Shown: piece by piece, positions 1-8,117 of the stretch
How the letters are laid out: each line of letters starts with the position of its first letter
Position numbering within the stretch: the first letter of the stretch is position 1
Source: an uncultured Cohaesibacter sp.
GTDB taxonomy: Bacteria > Pseudomonadota > Alphaproteobacteria > Rhizobiales > Cohaesibacteraceae
Direction of reading: 5' to 3'
Assembly: GCF_963666525.1 (NCBI RefSeq)
Contig: NZ_OY762905.1
Span: 806,001 to 870,000 of the forward strand
Length of the DNA: 64,000 nucleotides
Program-made: the position numbers and the translations under genes
Notes under the pieces: model-generated
The model's input: the letters and a program-made list of their open reading frames with translations, nothing else
Told to the model about the DNA's origin: nothing
Database searches by the model: none

Positions 1-1
1 G

Positions 2-103
2 CTTGCCGCTGGTGACATCTATGTGACCGCTCCGACCCGCCTTTATCGCGGCATGCGCATCCAGACGCAGACCGATCTGGCGGGAGGCAAGGAACGCAAA
101 TGA
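2..103 (+). CDS. C-terminal end of a probable periplasmic adaptor (membrane-fusion) subunit
   Basis: Only the last 33 codons are inside the window; the stop TGA overlaps the ATG of the next gene (ATGA). The visible tail reads like the last beta-strand of HlyD/DevB-type adaptors (…RLYRGMRIQTQTDL). Its position directly before an FtsX-fold permease and its ATPase fits an adaptor-permease-ATPase export operon of the MacAB or DevBCA kind. The family call is an inference from context, because too little sequence is present for a domain call. Confidence 0.5.
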   Translation, partial: LAAGDIYVTAPTRLYRGMRIQTQTDLAGGKERK

Positions 104-1284
104 ATCTGGCGATCAAGGATATCCGCTACAGTCTTGGCCGCTTTCTGCTGACGGCAGCAGGGGTCGGTTTCCTGATCACAGCCTCCATCGGCATGGTCGG
201 GCTCTATCGCGGCATCGTCGCAGATGCACTGCTGCTGATCGAGCAAATCGGCGCCGACCTCTGGGTCGTACAGGGCGGGCATTCCGGCCCCTTTTCGGAA
301 AGCTCGGCCATTTCGACCGACATGGATCGCAGGGTTGCTGGTGTGGTCGGCGTTGCCGCCGTGCGTCGCTTCACACAGACCAGCCAGCAGGTGAGTTTCA
401 ATGACAGGAGCGTTCGCGCCACCATCACCGCAATCGACTTTCCGAGCGACACGGGCGACTGGATCAACCTTACGGCAGGGCACCATCTGCGCAATGGCCA
501 CTATGAGGTGATTGCCAACGACAATCTCGGCCTTGCGCTTGGCACCTCCATCACCGTGGGACGTGACCAGTATCGTGTGGTCGGGCTGACCTCCGGCATG
601 GTCGACATGGGCGGTGACGGCCTGATGTTCATGAGCGTCAATGACGTGATCACCATCATGAAGCGCCGGACCAACGAAGAGATCCTGCTGGCGCGCAACT
701 CCGATCTGGCGTCAGGCCTTGCTACCGGCAGCTCTGGTGTCAATGGCGGCTCCGTGGATGGCGCGCTCGACAACCAGAAAATCGCTGCCGTGCTGGTAAC
801 CCTCAGCCCGGCGGCCGATGAACAGGCCGTGCGCGAAGCCCTGCTCGCATGGGGCGATGTCAATGTAATGAGCGGACAGGACCAGAAGGATCTGCTGCTC
901 AACCAGCGTCTGCTCCGCCTGCGCATCCAGATTCTCGCCTTCACCGGCGTTCTGCTGGTCGTGATGGCCATCGTCATCTCCCTCATCATCTACATGCTGA
1001 CGATCGAAAAACTGCACCAGATTGCCATGCTCAAGCTGATTGGTGCCCGCAACAGTGTGGTGATCAACATGATCGTGCAGCAGGCCTTTCTGATCGGAGC
1101 GGGAGGCTTTGCCTTCGGCATCGGATTGGCCCGCCTCATCTTCCCGCATTTCCCACGCCGGGTGGTGATGGACCTTCACGATCTGGGCCTCTTGGCAATG
1201 ACCGTTGCGGTCATCTGCGCATTTGCCAGTCTGATGGGAATTTCGCGCGCCCTCAAGGTGCGGGCCCAGGAGGTCCTGTCATGA
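100..1284 (+). CDS. ABC transporter permease, FtsX/MacB (DevC) type
   Basis: The 394-residue inner-membrane protein has the classic FtsX layout: one N-terminal membrane segment (about residues 12-38), a large periplasmic domain (about 40-265) and three C-terminal segments (about 273-300, 320-345 and 358-380). This fold is used by MacB, LolCE and DevC permeases, which move lipids, peptides or glycolipids by a mechanotransmission mechanism instead of a substrate channel. The start overlaps the upstream adaptor stop, and the stop overlaps the downstream ATPase start, so all three are translationally coupled. The substrate cannot be read from the sequence. Confidence 0.85.
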   Translation: MNLAIKDIRYSLGRFLLTAAGVGFLITASIGMVGLYRGIVADALLLIEQIGADLWVVQGGHSGPFSESSAISTDMDRRVAGVVGVAAVRRFTQTSQQVSFNDRSVRATITAIDFPSDTGDWINLTAGHHLRNGHYEVIANDNLGLALGTSITVGRDQYRVVGLTSGMVDMGGDGLMFMSVNDVITIMKRRTNEEILLARNSDLASGLATGSSGVNGGSVDGALDNQKIAAVLVTLSPAADEQAVREALLAWGDVNVMSGQDQKDLLLNQRLLRLRIQILAFTGVLLVVMAIVISLIIYMLTIEKLHQIAMLKLIGARNSVVINMIVQQAFLIGAGGFAFGIGLARLIFPHFPRRVVMDLHDLGLLAMTVAVICAFASLMGISRALKVRAQEVLS

Positions 1285-1994
1285 CCGCAACACCTGTTCT
1301 GTCGATCCGAAACGCCAGCCGCCATTATCAGAGCGGCGACAGCATCGTCAAAGCGCTCGACGATGTCTCGATGGACATCATGCCCGGCGAGGTCGTCGGC
1401 ATCCTTGGCCCCAGCGGTTCCGGCAAGAGCACTCTCTTGCTGATCGCCGGCCTCCTGGAGCCGCCGACCCTCGGCGAAGTCTATATCGGTGGCGAGCGGG
1501 TATCCTATCCGGACGCCATGCTGGAGGGTCTGAGAAGCTTCCGCCGCCACAATATCGGCTTCGTCTTCCAGAAGGCCAATCTCATTCCCTTCCTCACCGC
1601 GCTGGAGAATGTCGCTCTGGCACTGGAGATCGATGATGTTACACCGCGCGATGCCCGGGACTATGCCCGATGGCTGCTCGGCAGCCTCGACCTTGCTCAC
1701 CGCCGCAACAACCTGCCCAAGCAGCTTTCCGGCGGCGAGCAGCAGCGGGTGGCCGTTGCCCGGGCGTTGGCCAACGATCCCCGGCTGATCCTTGCCGATG
1801 AGCCGACCGCTGCCCTTGACGGTGAGCGCGGAAAGCAGGTGATACGGCTCTTCCGGCAGATCGCCACCGAGGCCGATGCTGGCGTCGCGGTCGTTACCCA
1901 TGATCCGCGCGTGCTATCGCTGTTCGATCGCAGTTATGAGTTGCGCGACGGCAGGATCGTAAAAGGCCACCACCCTCGTCAGGAAACAGCCTGA
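1281..1994 (+). CDS. ABC transporter ATP-binding protein (MacB/LolD/DevA type)
   Basis: This 237-residue ATPase has Walker A GPSGSGKST (about residues 43-51), Q-loop FVFQKANLIPF, signature LSGGEQQR and Walker B LILADEPT followed by the D-loop AALDG and an H-loop VTHD. The sequence resembles the LolD/MacB/DevA branch. The ATG at 1281 is chosen because it overlaps the permease stop (ATGA) and follows a strong AGGAGG-like site at 1268-1275; an in-frame extension to 849 merely reads through the permease gene. It should energise the permease encoded just upstream. Confidence 0.9.
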   Translation: MTATPVLSIRNASRHYQSGDSIVKALDDVSMDIMPGEVVGILGPSGSGKSTLLLIAGLLEPPTLGEVYIGGERVSYPDAMLEGLRSFRRHNIGFVFQKANLIPFLTALENVALALEIDDVTPRDARDYARWLLGSLDLAHRRNNLPKQLSGGEQQRVAVARALANDPRLILADEPTAALDGERGKQVIRLFRQIATEADAGVAVVTHDPRVLSLFDRSYELRDGRIVKGHHPRQETA

Positions 1995-2030
1995 CAGAAA
2001 CCGGATCTGAAACCAACTGGAGACCAAAGA

Positions 2031-2720
2031 ATGATCAGAAGACTTCTGCTCGTGCTGGCCCTGACCCTTTTCGGCAGCAAGCTGGCCATGGCGGCAACGG
2101 CCTCGGTCGTCGTCACCAACCTCAATCTGCGGGCGGGTCCCTCGACCAAGTTCCCCGTCGTCACCGTCCTGCCCGCCGGCGGGCGCGTTCTGACCAACGG
2201 CTGTCTGGCCGACTACAGCTGGTGTGATGTGAGCTTTGGCACCTATCGGGGCTGGGTTGCTGCGCGCTATATCCAGGTCGTCTATCAGGGCACCCCGGTG
2301 ATCATCACACCGGCCGTTGCACCGCGCCTCAGCGTTGCCGTTGTCCAGTTCAGCCAAGCCTACTGGACCCGTTATTACAGTGCCTATCCATGGTATGGCC
2401 GATGGGGTGTCTATGCCCCCTATTATGCGCCGCCGCCTCCACCGCCAGCCGGAACGACTGTCAATCGCAGCGGTAGCTGTGCCAATGGCTCCTGTAGCGG
2501 AACCACCACGGTCACCGGTCCGGCGGGCTATAGCGCCACCCGTTCCCGCTCCGGCAGTTGTGCCAACGGCGTCTGCAACGGAACTCGCACCGTTACGGGC
2601 CCGGCCGGTTACAGCGCTACGCGCTCCCGCAGTTGCAGCAGCGGCGATCGGTCCTGCTCGGTCACCCGATCCGGCCCGCGCGGCGGCAGCTATTCCGGCA
2701 CGCGCACCTTTAACCCTTGA
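2031..2720 (+). CDS. Secreted SH3-like domain protein with Ser/Gly/Arg-rich repeats
   Basis: The first 22 residues form a signal peptide ending at AMA-AT. Residues about 24-85 form a bacterial SH3 (SH3_3) domain: LNLRAGPSTKFPVV…GCLADYSWCDV…GWVAARYIQ. A Tyr/Trp-rich linker with a PPPPPP run follows, then three imperfect repeats of the form GSCANG-x-C-x-GT-x-TVTGPAGYSATRSRS near the C-terminus. SH3-like domains of this type usually bind peptidoglycan, and the repeats look like those of alphaproteobacterial cell-envelope proteins of unknown role. The gene lies 36 bp after the ABC ATPase gene and may share its transcript. Function is not established. Confidence 0.75.
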   Translation: MIRRLLLVLALTLFGSKLAMAATASVVVTNLNLRAGPSTKFPVVTVLPAGGRVLTNGCLADYSWCDVSFGTYRGWVAARYIQVVYQGTPVIITPAVAPRLSVAVVQFSQAYWTRYYSAYPWYGRWGVYAPYYAPPPPPPAGTTVNRSGSCANGSCSGTTTVTGPAGYSATRSRSGSCANGVCNGTRTVTGPAGYSATRSRSCSSGDRSCSVTRSGPRGGSYSGTRTFNP

Positions 2721-2744
2721 AGCTGATTTGCCCTGAAACCGAAA

Positions 2745-2767
2745 GCCCCCGGACAATGTCCGGGGGC
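2745..2767. terminator. Rho-independent-like hairpin after the SH3 protein gene
   Basis: A perfect 10-bp stem (gcccccggac/gtccgggggc) with a 3-nt loop lies between two convergent genes. No long T-run follows on the + strand, so it may serve both directions weakly. Confidence 0.6.
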
Positions 2768-2795
2768 AATTCCTTCCAATACTCACGCGACAGAG

Positions 2796-3182
2796 CTAAT
2801 TGTTGCCCCGCGTTGGAGAACGTCCCGGACGATTGGGGGAATCATCATTCCGATAGAGCGGAACGATCTGGTTGTCCGGCATACGCGATTCCACATACCC
2901 AACGGTGCATTCCGCCATGTCAGCGGTTGGAACACGGTAGAGGCTGCAAAAGTGATAGGTGGCATTCTCGATGCATGCCCGGCGCTCGAGCTTGCTGAAA
3001 ACGAGCACATATCCTCTTTTGCCCCTGATCGGGAATCCGACCAGTACCGAGCCTCGGTCAAGGACCAGCCTCTTCATGTATTGGCAACTATTACTGGGGC
3101 TCCATACACGTTCCGCAGCCAGAACAGCTTGTGTGCTGAGAATTAAAGCTGAGGCCATAAGGAGCTTGCTGATCAGTTTCAT
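2796..3182 (-). CDS. Small secreted protein, paralogue of the next gene
   Basis: The product has 128 residues. Residues 1-22 form a signal peptide (…LSTQAVLAAERVW). The mature part contains four conserved cysteines and the pattern ERVWSPSNSCQYMK…LDRGSVLVGFP…YVLVFSKLERRACI…C…YVES. The protein encoded at 3504-3836 follows the same pattern through most of its length, so the two are tandem paralogues. The C-terminal tail here is longer and rich in Pro, Arg and Asn. I do not recognise a named family. The four cysteines suggest two disulfides in the periplasm or outside. A good GAGGAGGGT site precedes the ATG. Confidence 0.7.
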   Translation of the reverse strand: MKLISKLLMASALILSTQAVLAAERVWSPSNSCQYMKRLVLDRGSVLVGFPIRGKRGYVLVFSKLERRACIENATYHFCSLYRVPTADMAECTVGYVESRMPDNQIVPLYRNDDSPNRPGRSPTRGNN

Positions 3183-3420
3183 TACACCCTCCTCTTTCAG
3201 GTACCTTGCTTTGTCTTCCCCCCATTATCGCACATTGTCATAAATAACGATATTGATCATTAGAAGTCTGATTTGACACTAGAAAACGCAACGCACTCGC
3301 TGGAAACACCCCCTTAGGTTGCCTACCGGCACTGCGGTTACCCTTTGAGAAGAAAACAGAGCTTCCCGCAGCGAAATCGAAGATCCTTTGCCTTATCTAA
3401 GCGCTGCCGCCAGACAGAAA

Positions 3421-3449
3421 CGCCGGAGGCCTGAACCAGACCACCGGCG
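3421..3449 (-). terminator. Hairpin downstream of the 3504-3836 gene, within a 321-bp gap
   Basis: CGCCGG pairs with CCGGCG, with an inner GGTC/GGCC-like pairing. On the minus strand the stem is followed by TTTCT, which fits a terminator for the gene ending at 3504. The rest of the gap 3183-3503 holds only the leader of the 2796-3182 gene. Confidence 0.45.
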
Positions 3450-3503
3450 CCGATAGATGCTCGCCTTGGAAAGCGACCCTATACGATCGAGTACACCACC
3501 ATT

Positions 3504-3836
3504 TTAGAAATGGCGGAACCACTTGAGATTGGGCGGCATCGATTCAACATAGCCAATTGCGCAGCTTGCGGTGTCGGATGTCGGCACTGTGAAAGTCTTG
3601 CAATAGTTATAGCTCGCATTCCGGATGCACTGCTGGCGTTGGTATTTGCTGAACACGAGCGCGAATCCATTGTTGGTTCTCAATGGAAAACTGACCAGAA
3701 GTGATCCGCGATCAATGACCATTTGTTTCATGGTCTGGCAGCTGTACTTGGGGCTCCATACGCGTTGGGCAGCCAGAGCCGAATGTGTGCTGAGAATTAA
3801 AGCCGAGGCCAGAACGAGCTTGCCGATCTGATTCAT
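3504..3836 (-). CDS. Small secreted protein, paralogue of the 2796-3182 gene
   Basis: The product has 110 residues with signal peptide MNQIGKLVLASALILSTHSA. Cysteines, the WSPKYSCQTMKQMVIDRG motif and the VFSKYQRQQCI motif line up with the neighbouring paralogue. The 50 bp upstream of both genes also match closely (ccctcct-tttcagg-accttgctttgt … ccccattatcgcaca), so the duplication included the promoter and ribosome-binding site. The protein ends soon after YVES, where the paralogue has an extra tail. Function is unknown; periplasmic or secreted location is inferred from the signal peptide. Confidence 0.7.
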   Translation of the reverse strand: MNQIGKLVLASALILSTHSALAAQRVWSPKYSCQTMKQMVIDRGSLLVSFPLRTNNGFALVFSKYQRQQCIRNASYNYCKTFTVPTSDTASCAIGYVESMPPNLKWFRHF

Positions 3837-4043
3837 TAAACCCTCCTATTTCAGGAACCTTGCTTTGTTGTCACCCCATTATCGCACACGCGCCAAAGCT
3901 GCGCCACTCTGCCTGCTCGCGTTGCCCCTGAGAGGGCGGCGGCGGTGATCGATCACAACACGATTACCATTCACCGGGGTGGCCCAAATGGCGGATGATC
4001 CCCGCTGAATGGGTCCGAACGATGCGGGAATCTCTCAGGGAAA

Positions 4044-4571
4044 TTACTTGCTCATCTTGTTGATACATGCAGTCCGAATGACCCCGTGGCCGTCCGTCGT
4101 GACGCATGTCGTCTTGGTTTCGCCACATTCGTCAGTCTGGCGGATGACCCCGCCAAGCCCCGTGCATTCAGCGACGGTCAGGGGAACGGCAACGACCTTC
4201 CCTTGTGTCGGAGACATCGGAGCCCTGTTCGCCGGGCGTGGATTGGCGGGCTTAGGTGCAGATTTGGGAGCATTCTGGGTGGCAGAGGAAAAAGAGGAAA
4301 TACAAACCCTGAAGACGGAGCCATCCTTGCCGGTCCTGCGGCAATATTTACCGGAAGAGCAGACACCGCCACTCGTGTCGTTTCTGACATCACCTCCCAG
4401 TTGGGTGCATTCGCTTGGCGAAAGAGGAACCGCCTTGACGCGATGATCGCGGACGACGGTCGAACTGGTGCGATGATCCCTCACATTGGCATTGCTCTGA
4501 GCATCGGCGTTTCCACTCACAAGCAAGCTGGACGCCAAAACGGCGCCGACGATGGCGAGATTGAGTTTCAT
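4044..4571 (-). CDS. Secreted protein with two tandem Cys-containing repeats
   Basis: The product has 175 residues; residues 1-25 form a signal peptide ending at NADAQS. The mature protein is an internal duplication. A first unit (VKAVPLSPSECTQLGGDVR … VCSSGKYCRR … FRVCIS, about residues 45-92) and a second unit (VVAVPLTVAECTGLGGVIR … CGETKTTCVTT … RTACINK, about 126-173) each carry four cysteines in similar spacing. A Ser/Ala/Pro/Asn-rich linker joins them. The repeat probably forms a small disulfide-bonded module; I do not recognise a named family. This is the last chromosomal gene before the prophage boundary. Confidence 0.7.
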   Translation of the reverse strand: MKLNLAIVGAVLASSLLVSGNADAQSNANVRDHRTSSTVVRDHRVKAVPLSPSECTQLGGDVRNDTSGGVCSSGKYCRRTGKDGSVFRVCISSFSSATQNAPKSAPKPANPRPANRAPMSPTQGKVVAVPLTVAECTGLGGVIRQTDECGETKTTCVTTDGHGVIRTACINKMSK

Positions 4572-4797
4572 GGTTCCTCCTGTTTTTGTGTGCGAATTAG
4601 ACCAGCTTCATCAAAACTCCATCCTTCTTGACAGTCGCTATAAGTGCGACATTTTGACACAGATTGAATACATTCACAATCGCGAATCCATATCGGGCCC
4701 CCATAGCAGCCGCAGGCCACTCCGCAACAGACAGACCTGGCGGCCCTGCTCTTGAAGGTCGCAGATTTCATCAAATGATTTGAAAGGAAGGGATGTC

Positions 4798-4821
4798 TGG
4801 TACGGGCGGCGGGAATCGAAC
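4798..4821. repeat. Distal attachment site (24-bp tRNA-Leu 3'-end copy)
   Basis: The sequence beginning tggtacgggcggcgggaatc is identical over 24 bp to 45031-45054. The rest of the tRNA is absent here, so this is the far end of the integrated element. Confidence 0.9.
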
Positions 4822-5347
4822 ACAACACTATCCAATTGAATTTAATACATATATTTATATTCCATAAATTGAATGATACCCATTTTGATACTCATTTTGA
4901 TACGCAAGTTGGTGCGGAAAAATCAAAAATTTTCCTTTGTCAAAACAGTTAGGGAATGCTGATTGGCGCCGAAGTTGAGAATCCACTGCTCCATCTTCGA
5001 ATTCACACTATGCGGACATTTCGGACCTTGGCAGCAACGCCACAATTTAGTGGCTACTGAGTGCGTGTCTGGCTAACGGGGCGGGAAGTTGCCATTTGCT
5101 GCAGGTGCGAGATCTGTGGTGCTGCAGGTGGAAGCGGACATTCGAAGGTTCTCGAAGCTCGTCCTGTCCATCACGGCCCGTTCGGGCGGTATGGCCATCG
5201 GACGTAGAGCTATTGCTTTAGTGCTAGATGCCCTTTTTAACAGAGGCCTTTGCCTGCCTTGAGCGATGAGATGGTTGGATGCACATGATGCTGTGGGACG
5301 ATGCCTATGCTCTCGAATTAAGAATGTTGAGGGCAATGTTGAGACTT
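4822..5347. other. AT-rich prophage end, no gene recognised
   Basis: Apart from the short repeat at 4872-4891, I see no convincing gene. The only longer open stretch on the minus strand (5073-5336) has no ribosome-binding site or recognisable domain and looks like decayed sequence. Confidence 0.5.
4872..4891. repeat. 20-bp repeat shared by both prophage ends (left copy)
   Basis: aatgatacccattttgatac is identical to 44918-44937 and in the same orientation. A second partial unit (ctcattttgatac) follows directly. Position just inside the att site suggests integrase arm-type binding sites; a relic of an older integrase 5' end is the alternative. Confidence 0.5.
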
Positions 5348-5600
5348 TTATATCTGGTTTCTCATTTTTAAAATTAAATAACTGTAGAATATTCCTATTG
5401 TTATTATAACAGCTGCGGCAAAAATTAAAAAAATAAGTTTCATCGTATACTTGTCTCCAAAATTAATACTTTCCACAAAGTGCATAATTATTTTAACGAT
5501 AAACAAATGCGGACTACTACTTCTCATAGTATACACCCTAGATGGAATAATTATTATCTTGATTCTGAAAAGATCCGAAAGAAAATCTTTCTTGACGTGC
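5341..5600. repeat. Diverged direct repeat, copy 1 (partner at 6838-7100)
   Basis: The stretch shares blocks such as tatat-tg-tttctcattttta and, at the far end, …aaagaa…ctt…gtgc with 6838-7100 in the same order and orientation. It includes the first 59-codon membrane peptide gene. The copies bracket the membrane-protein gene at 6056-6670. Confidence 0.55.
5348..5527 (-). CDS. 59-residue single-pass membrane peptide, paralogue 1
   Basis: The ATG at 5527 gives a 59-residue peptide: a polar N-terminus (MRSSSPHLFIVKII…), a central SINFGDKYT segment, one hydrophobic helix (about residues 32-51, FLIFAAAVIITIGIFYSYLI) and the tail LKMRNQI. The minus-strand reading frame at 6847-7026 gives a peptide of exactly the same length that aligns end to end without gaps and has the same tail, which argues that this is a real coding sequence. 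Such peptides can be toxins, inhibitors or small regulators of membrane complexes. Nothing here decides between these. Confidence 0.5.
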   Translation of the reverse strand: MRSSSPHLFIVKIIMHFVESINFGDKYTMKLIFLIFAAAVIITIGIFYSYLILKMRNQI

Positions 5601-6055
5601 TTGGTGCCAATTCGATCAGATTATTGCTTAGTGCCTTGCCTATGTCCGGTTCGAGCCCAAACTCGACATTGGAAATGGTGGGGCGATGGGCCGAAACTTC
5701 TATTCGCTTGCATGGCTGACCGTTTTCAATTGGTGATGCGCTGCATCAAACCACTCCGCCTCTGAGCAGGGACATCGGTAATCAACGGGTTTATTGGCAA
5801 ACTGCTCTGCATACTAAACCTCGTGTTGTAGAGTGAGGTTGATTGAGTTATTCAACCATTAATACGCATTAAAATTTTACAACAAATAAGATTGCCTAGC
5901 CAGATTGGGTTCAATCATGGCGTGGAGGTTGGGTTCCTTGCTACTCACGCAAAAATAATGCCGGTCCAGCGGAACGCTTAATTTCAGGCGTAGACAGTAT
6001 GACCCGACGGGCCAAGATCGTCGAAGTCTGAAATACTTATCGAGGATATTTGCCA
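5537..6055. other. AT-rich stretch, no intact gene seen
   Basis: It contains decayed sequence that partly matches 7027-7540, for example gatgcgctgcatca at about 5733 against gacgcgctgcatca at about 7478. The leader of the 6056 gene with a GAGGA site lies at its right end. Confidence 0.45.
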
Positions 6056-6670
6056 GTGTCTAAGTTTCAAGAAGCAGCAATAAAATGGGGTGATGGTGCC
6101 CGTTCGATGCGAAGGGGCGAATCCAAGCAATTCGATAAGCTTGACGATTTTTTCTGGGTCGTGGGGTGGTTCTCTTTGATTGTGTGCTCCTACATTTATG
6201 CATGGATATTGGGACCGAAACTTCAGAAAGTATCAGATTGGATTGCTGAAAACTGCACTATTTTTGCGCCCCGTATTCAGCTTCTGGAGAATTATGATCA
6301 CCATTCTCATCTGATCTATTCGGCAACCATTCTGTCTTGCGCATCCCTCTTACCTGTATTCCTCATTTTGCTAGCAGTAGCTTATTGGAAGACTGTCGTG
6401 GCAAAAAGGCTTTGCGAAAGTGTAAGCAAAAGAAGAACCCCCACCCATTTATTGTTTACAATGGTTGTAGTTTTTACTTTATTTTACTTTTTTTTCATTT
6501 TTTCTTACTTCGATATTGATCCACGATATCCAGGGAATATGAGAGTATTTCTTTGGCCTCTCTCTCCAATATTTTTATCTCTCTGCGCATATACTTCCAC
6601 TAGGTTTTTGTTCTCGATCTTGGTCGGCATCATGAAGTTGGCTTTTTTACCAGGAGGCCATCATGGCTGA
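6056..6670 (+). CDS. Membrane protein of unknown function, about four TM segments
   Basis: About 204 residues. Hydrophobic segments lie near residues 33-53 (FFWVVGWFSLIVCSYIYAW), 88-112 (TILSCASLLPVFLILLAVAY), 134-155 (LLFTMVVVFTLFYFFFIFSY) and 169-195. The GTG at 6056 is preferred over the TTG at 6050 because GAGGA at 6042-6046 is then nine bases upstream. Codon use is AT-rich and unlike the late operon, which suggests separate acquisition. It lies between the two copies of the 59-residue peptide gene, which run on the opposite strand. I recognise no family. Confidence 0.55.
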   Translation: MSKFQEAAIKWGDGARSMRRGESKQFDKLDDFFWVVGWFSLIVCSYIYAWILGPKLQKVSDWIAENCTIFAPRIQLLENYDHHSHLIYSATILSCASLLPVFLILLAVAYWKTVVAKRLCESVSKRRTPTHLLFTMVVVFTLFYFFFIFSYFDIDPRYPGNMRVFLWPLSPIFLSLCAYTSTRFLFSILVGIMKLAFLPGGHHG

Positions 6671-6837
6671 TAAAAACAAGGTTATTTGTCTCTATAAGTG
6701 GTTGGCCTAGCGGTTGCGAGCCTTACATTTGATCAGTTATATTGTCTTGTTGATCTGAACAGTCATTCCAACTGGATCACTGGATTTCGATAGAATAGAG
6801 AAAAATTCACCAAATATTGTATATATTACCATAACAG

Positions 6838-7100
6838 CCTCTTAATTTATATTTGATTTCTCATTTTTAATTTTAAATACATATAAAATATGCAGATAGC
6901 CAATACAATAAAGACAAAAATCATATTAACAATAAATTTTAAAGTGTAATTGTCTTTAAAATCAATACTGTGAAGGATGTATTGCAATATTTTTATAAAG
7001 TAAAGAAATGGAGTATTACTGTTCACAATCTAAACTCCAGATAAATTTATTATAAAATTTGCTTCTTTTAATATCCAAAAGAAGGTCCTCCTTAATGTGC
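6838..7100. repeat. Diverged direct repeat, copy 2 (partner at 5341-5600)
   Basis: Second copy of the repeat around the 6056-6670 gene. It contains the second 59-codon membrane peptide gene. Similarity to copy 1 is clear at the protein level and patchy at the DNA level, so the duplication is old. Confidence 0.55.
6847..7026 (-). CDS. 59-residue single-pass membrane peptide, paralogue 2
   Basis: A GTG at 7026 opens a 59-codon frame: VNSNTPFLYFIKIL…SIDFKDNYTLKF, a hydrophobic helix (IVNMIFVFIVLAICIFYMYL) and the tail KLKMRNQI. It aligns without gaps with the peptide encoded at 5348-5527 (SSSPHLFIVKII/NSNTPFLYFIKIL; SINFGDKYT/SIDFKDNYT; KMRNQI/KMRNQI). Conservation of the reading frame while the DNA has diverged suggests selection on the peptide. 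No clear ribosome-binding site is seen. Function is unknown. Confidence 0.45.
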   Translation of the reverse strand: MNSNTPFLYFIKILQYILHSIDFKDNYTLKFIVNMIFVFIVLAICIFYMYLKLKMRNQI

Positions 7101-7688
7101 AAAGCGCCTTCACATCTACTCCACATAATTCCCTCCAAGGGTCTTGAAGCCCATTTTGCACACCTTCTCTTCGCTTGAAGAGATGTCTCCAAAATAGCTC
7201 TCTTCATGCGCATTCTTGCTAAAGGCAATCAGAGTGTCCAGAGCAAATATCGTTGCCTGTCGCAAGGTAGCGCCAGACTTTTGAGGGCTGTGCTTTACAG
7301 CCTCTCCTTGAGGGACAGCCACGTATGCCTGCTTTGTCCGCTCACCCGTCGTCTGATGGCTGAGAATGCTGCGCTTCATTCGAATGACAGCAATGGGGAA
7401 GCGGGCTTGCCGCATAGATCCGCTCGCGAACGACAGCTTTGGGCCGCGATTGCAAATCGCCGACCAAGATTGCTGGCATTTCGTGACGCGCTGCATCAGA
7501 CTGCTCGGAGCCCAAGGTGGACGTTGGTCAGACAGCAGCGAAAGATCGCTCCTTCAGACGACCTCTAGAAAGTCGTGGAAGCTTTCGGTTTTCAAGAGGC
7601 TGGTTTTGAGGAAGCCTTCTGAGAAACGGACAACTCGCTCCGGTTTTGCCGTCGTCAAGATTTAAGTATCTGATATTGATTTTCATTT
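7027..7688. other. Decayed accessory sequence with an unrecognised 126-codon minus-strand frame
   Basis: An open frame on the minus strand at 7116-7496 contains the stretch ILSHQTTGERTKQAYVAV and then an Ala-rich helix-like tail. It could be the end of a broken larger gene, but I cannot name a family and see no ribosome-binding site. The DNA on either side has stop codons in all frames. Confidence 0.35.
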
Positions 7689-7707
7689 CATGATGATAAT
7701 CATCATG
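7689..7707. promoter_or_regulatory. 19-bp perfect palindrome upstream of the toxin-antitoxin pair
   Basis: CATGATGAT-A-ATCATCATG is perfectly symmetric and lies about 105 bp before the antitoxin start. It may be an operator; no regulator is known from the sequence. Confidence 0.35.
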
Positions 7708-7760
7708 GCGTGACGACCATAGTTGGCATGATTACGATGGCGACCATGATTAACTTGATT

Positions 7761-7788
7761 TGTACGGCGAAAAGACGTACATATACGT
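7761..7788. promoter_or_regulatory. Candidate antitoxin operator
   Basis: TGTACG and CGTACA form an inverted repeat with a 9-bp spacer, and the right arm continues into the near-palindrome acgtacatatacgt (7775-7788). It lies 24 bp before the antitoxin ATG. DUF1778 antitoxins are known to autoregulate by binding palindromes at this position. Confidence 0.45.
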
Positions 7789-7811
7789 TCACGAGGGAAA
7801 GGAATTAACCG

Positions 7812-8117
7812 ATGTTTGCGATGATTGAACCCGTGGATACAGGCGAACGTATGACTGCCCGCAAAGAAATTCGTATGCGCCCAAGTGACGAAAGCCGTAT
7901 AAAAGCTGCAGCCGCATCCGTTGGCTTGAACGAAGCTGACTTCATCCGTCAGGCTGCGCTCCTACAAGTAAGCGAAGTGGAACGGCGTTCAACGATGGCG
8001 CTTTTGCCTGTAGAAGCTTTCGAAGCATTCAAGAGCACCGTTTCGGCGTCAGGCAAAGTTATTCCGGGCTTGGCCAAAGCTGCTGTTCAAGCGGAGGGTA
8101 TCCTGAAGGATGCCTGA
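7812..8117 (+). CDS. tacA: DUF1778 (TacA-type) antitoxin
   Basis: The product has 101 residues. The core motif (ARKEIRMRPSDESRIKAAA…LNEADFIRQAAL) is the ribbon-helix-helix DNA-binding region of DUF1778 antitoxins, about residues 15-50. The C-terminal part (about 55-101) would wrap the toxin. The ATG at 7812 follows AAAGGA with suitable spacing; a second ATG at 7851 is possible. Its stop overlaps the start of the GNAT toxin by 8 bp, as is usual for these operons. It should neutralise the acetyltransferase and repress its own promoter. Confidence 0.88.
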   Translation: MFAMIEPVDTGERMTARKEIRMRPSDESRIKAAAASVGLNEADFIRQAALLQVSEVERRSTMALLPVEAFEAFKSTVSASGKVIPGLAKAAVQAEGILKDA

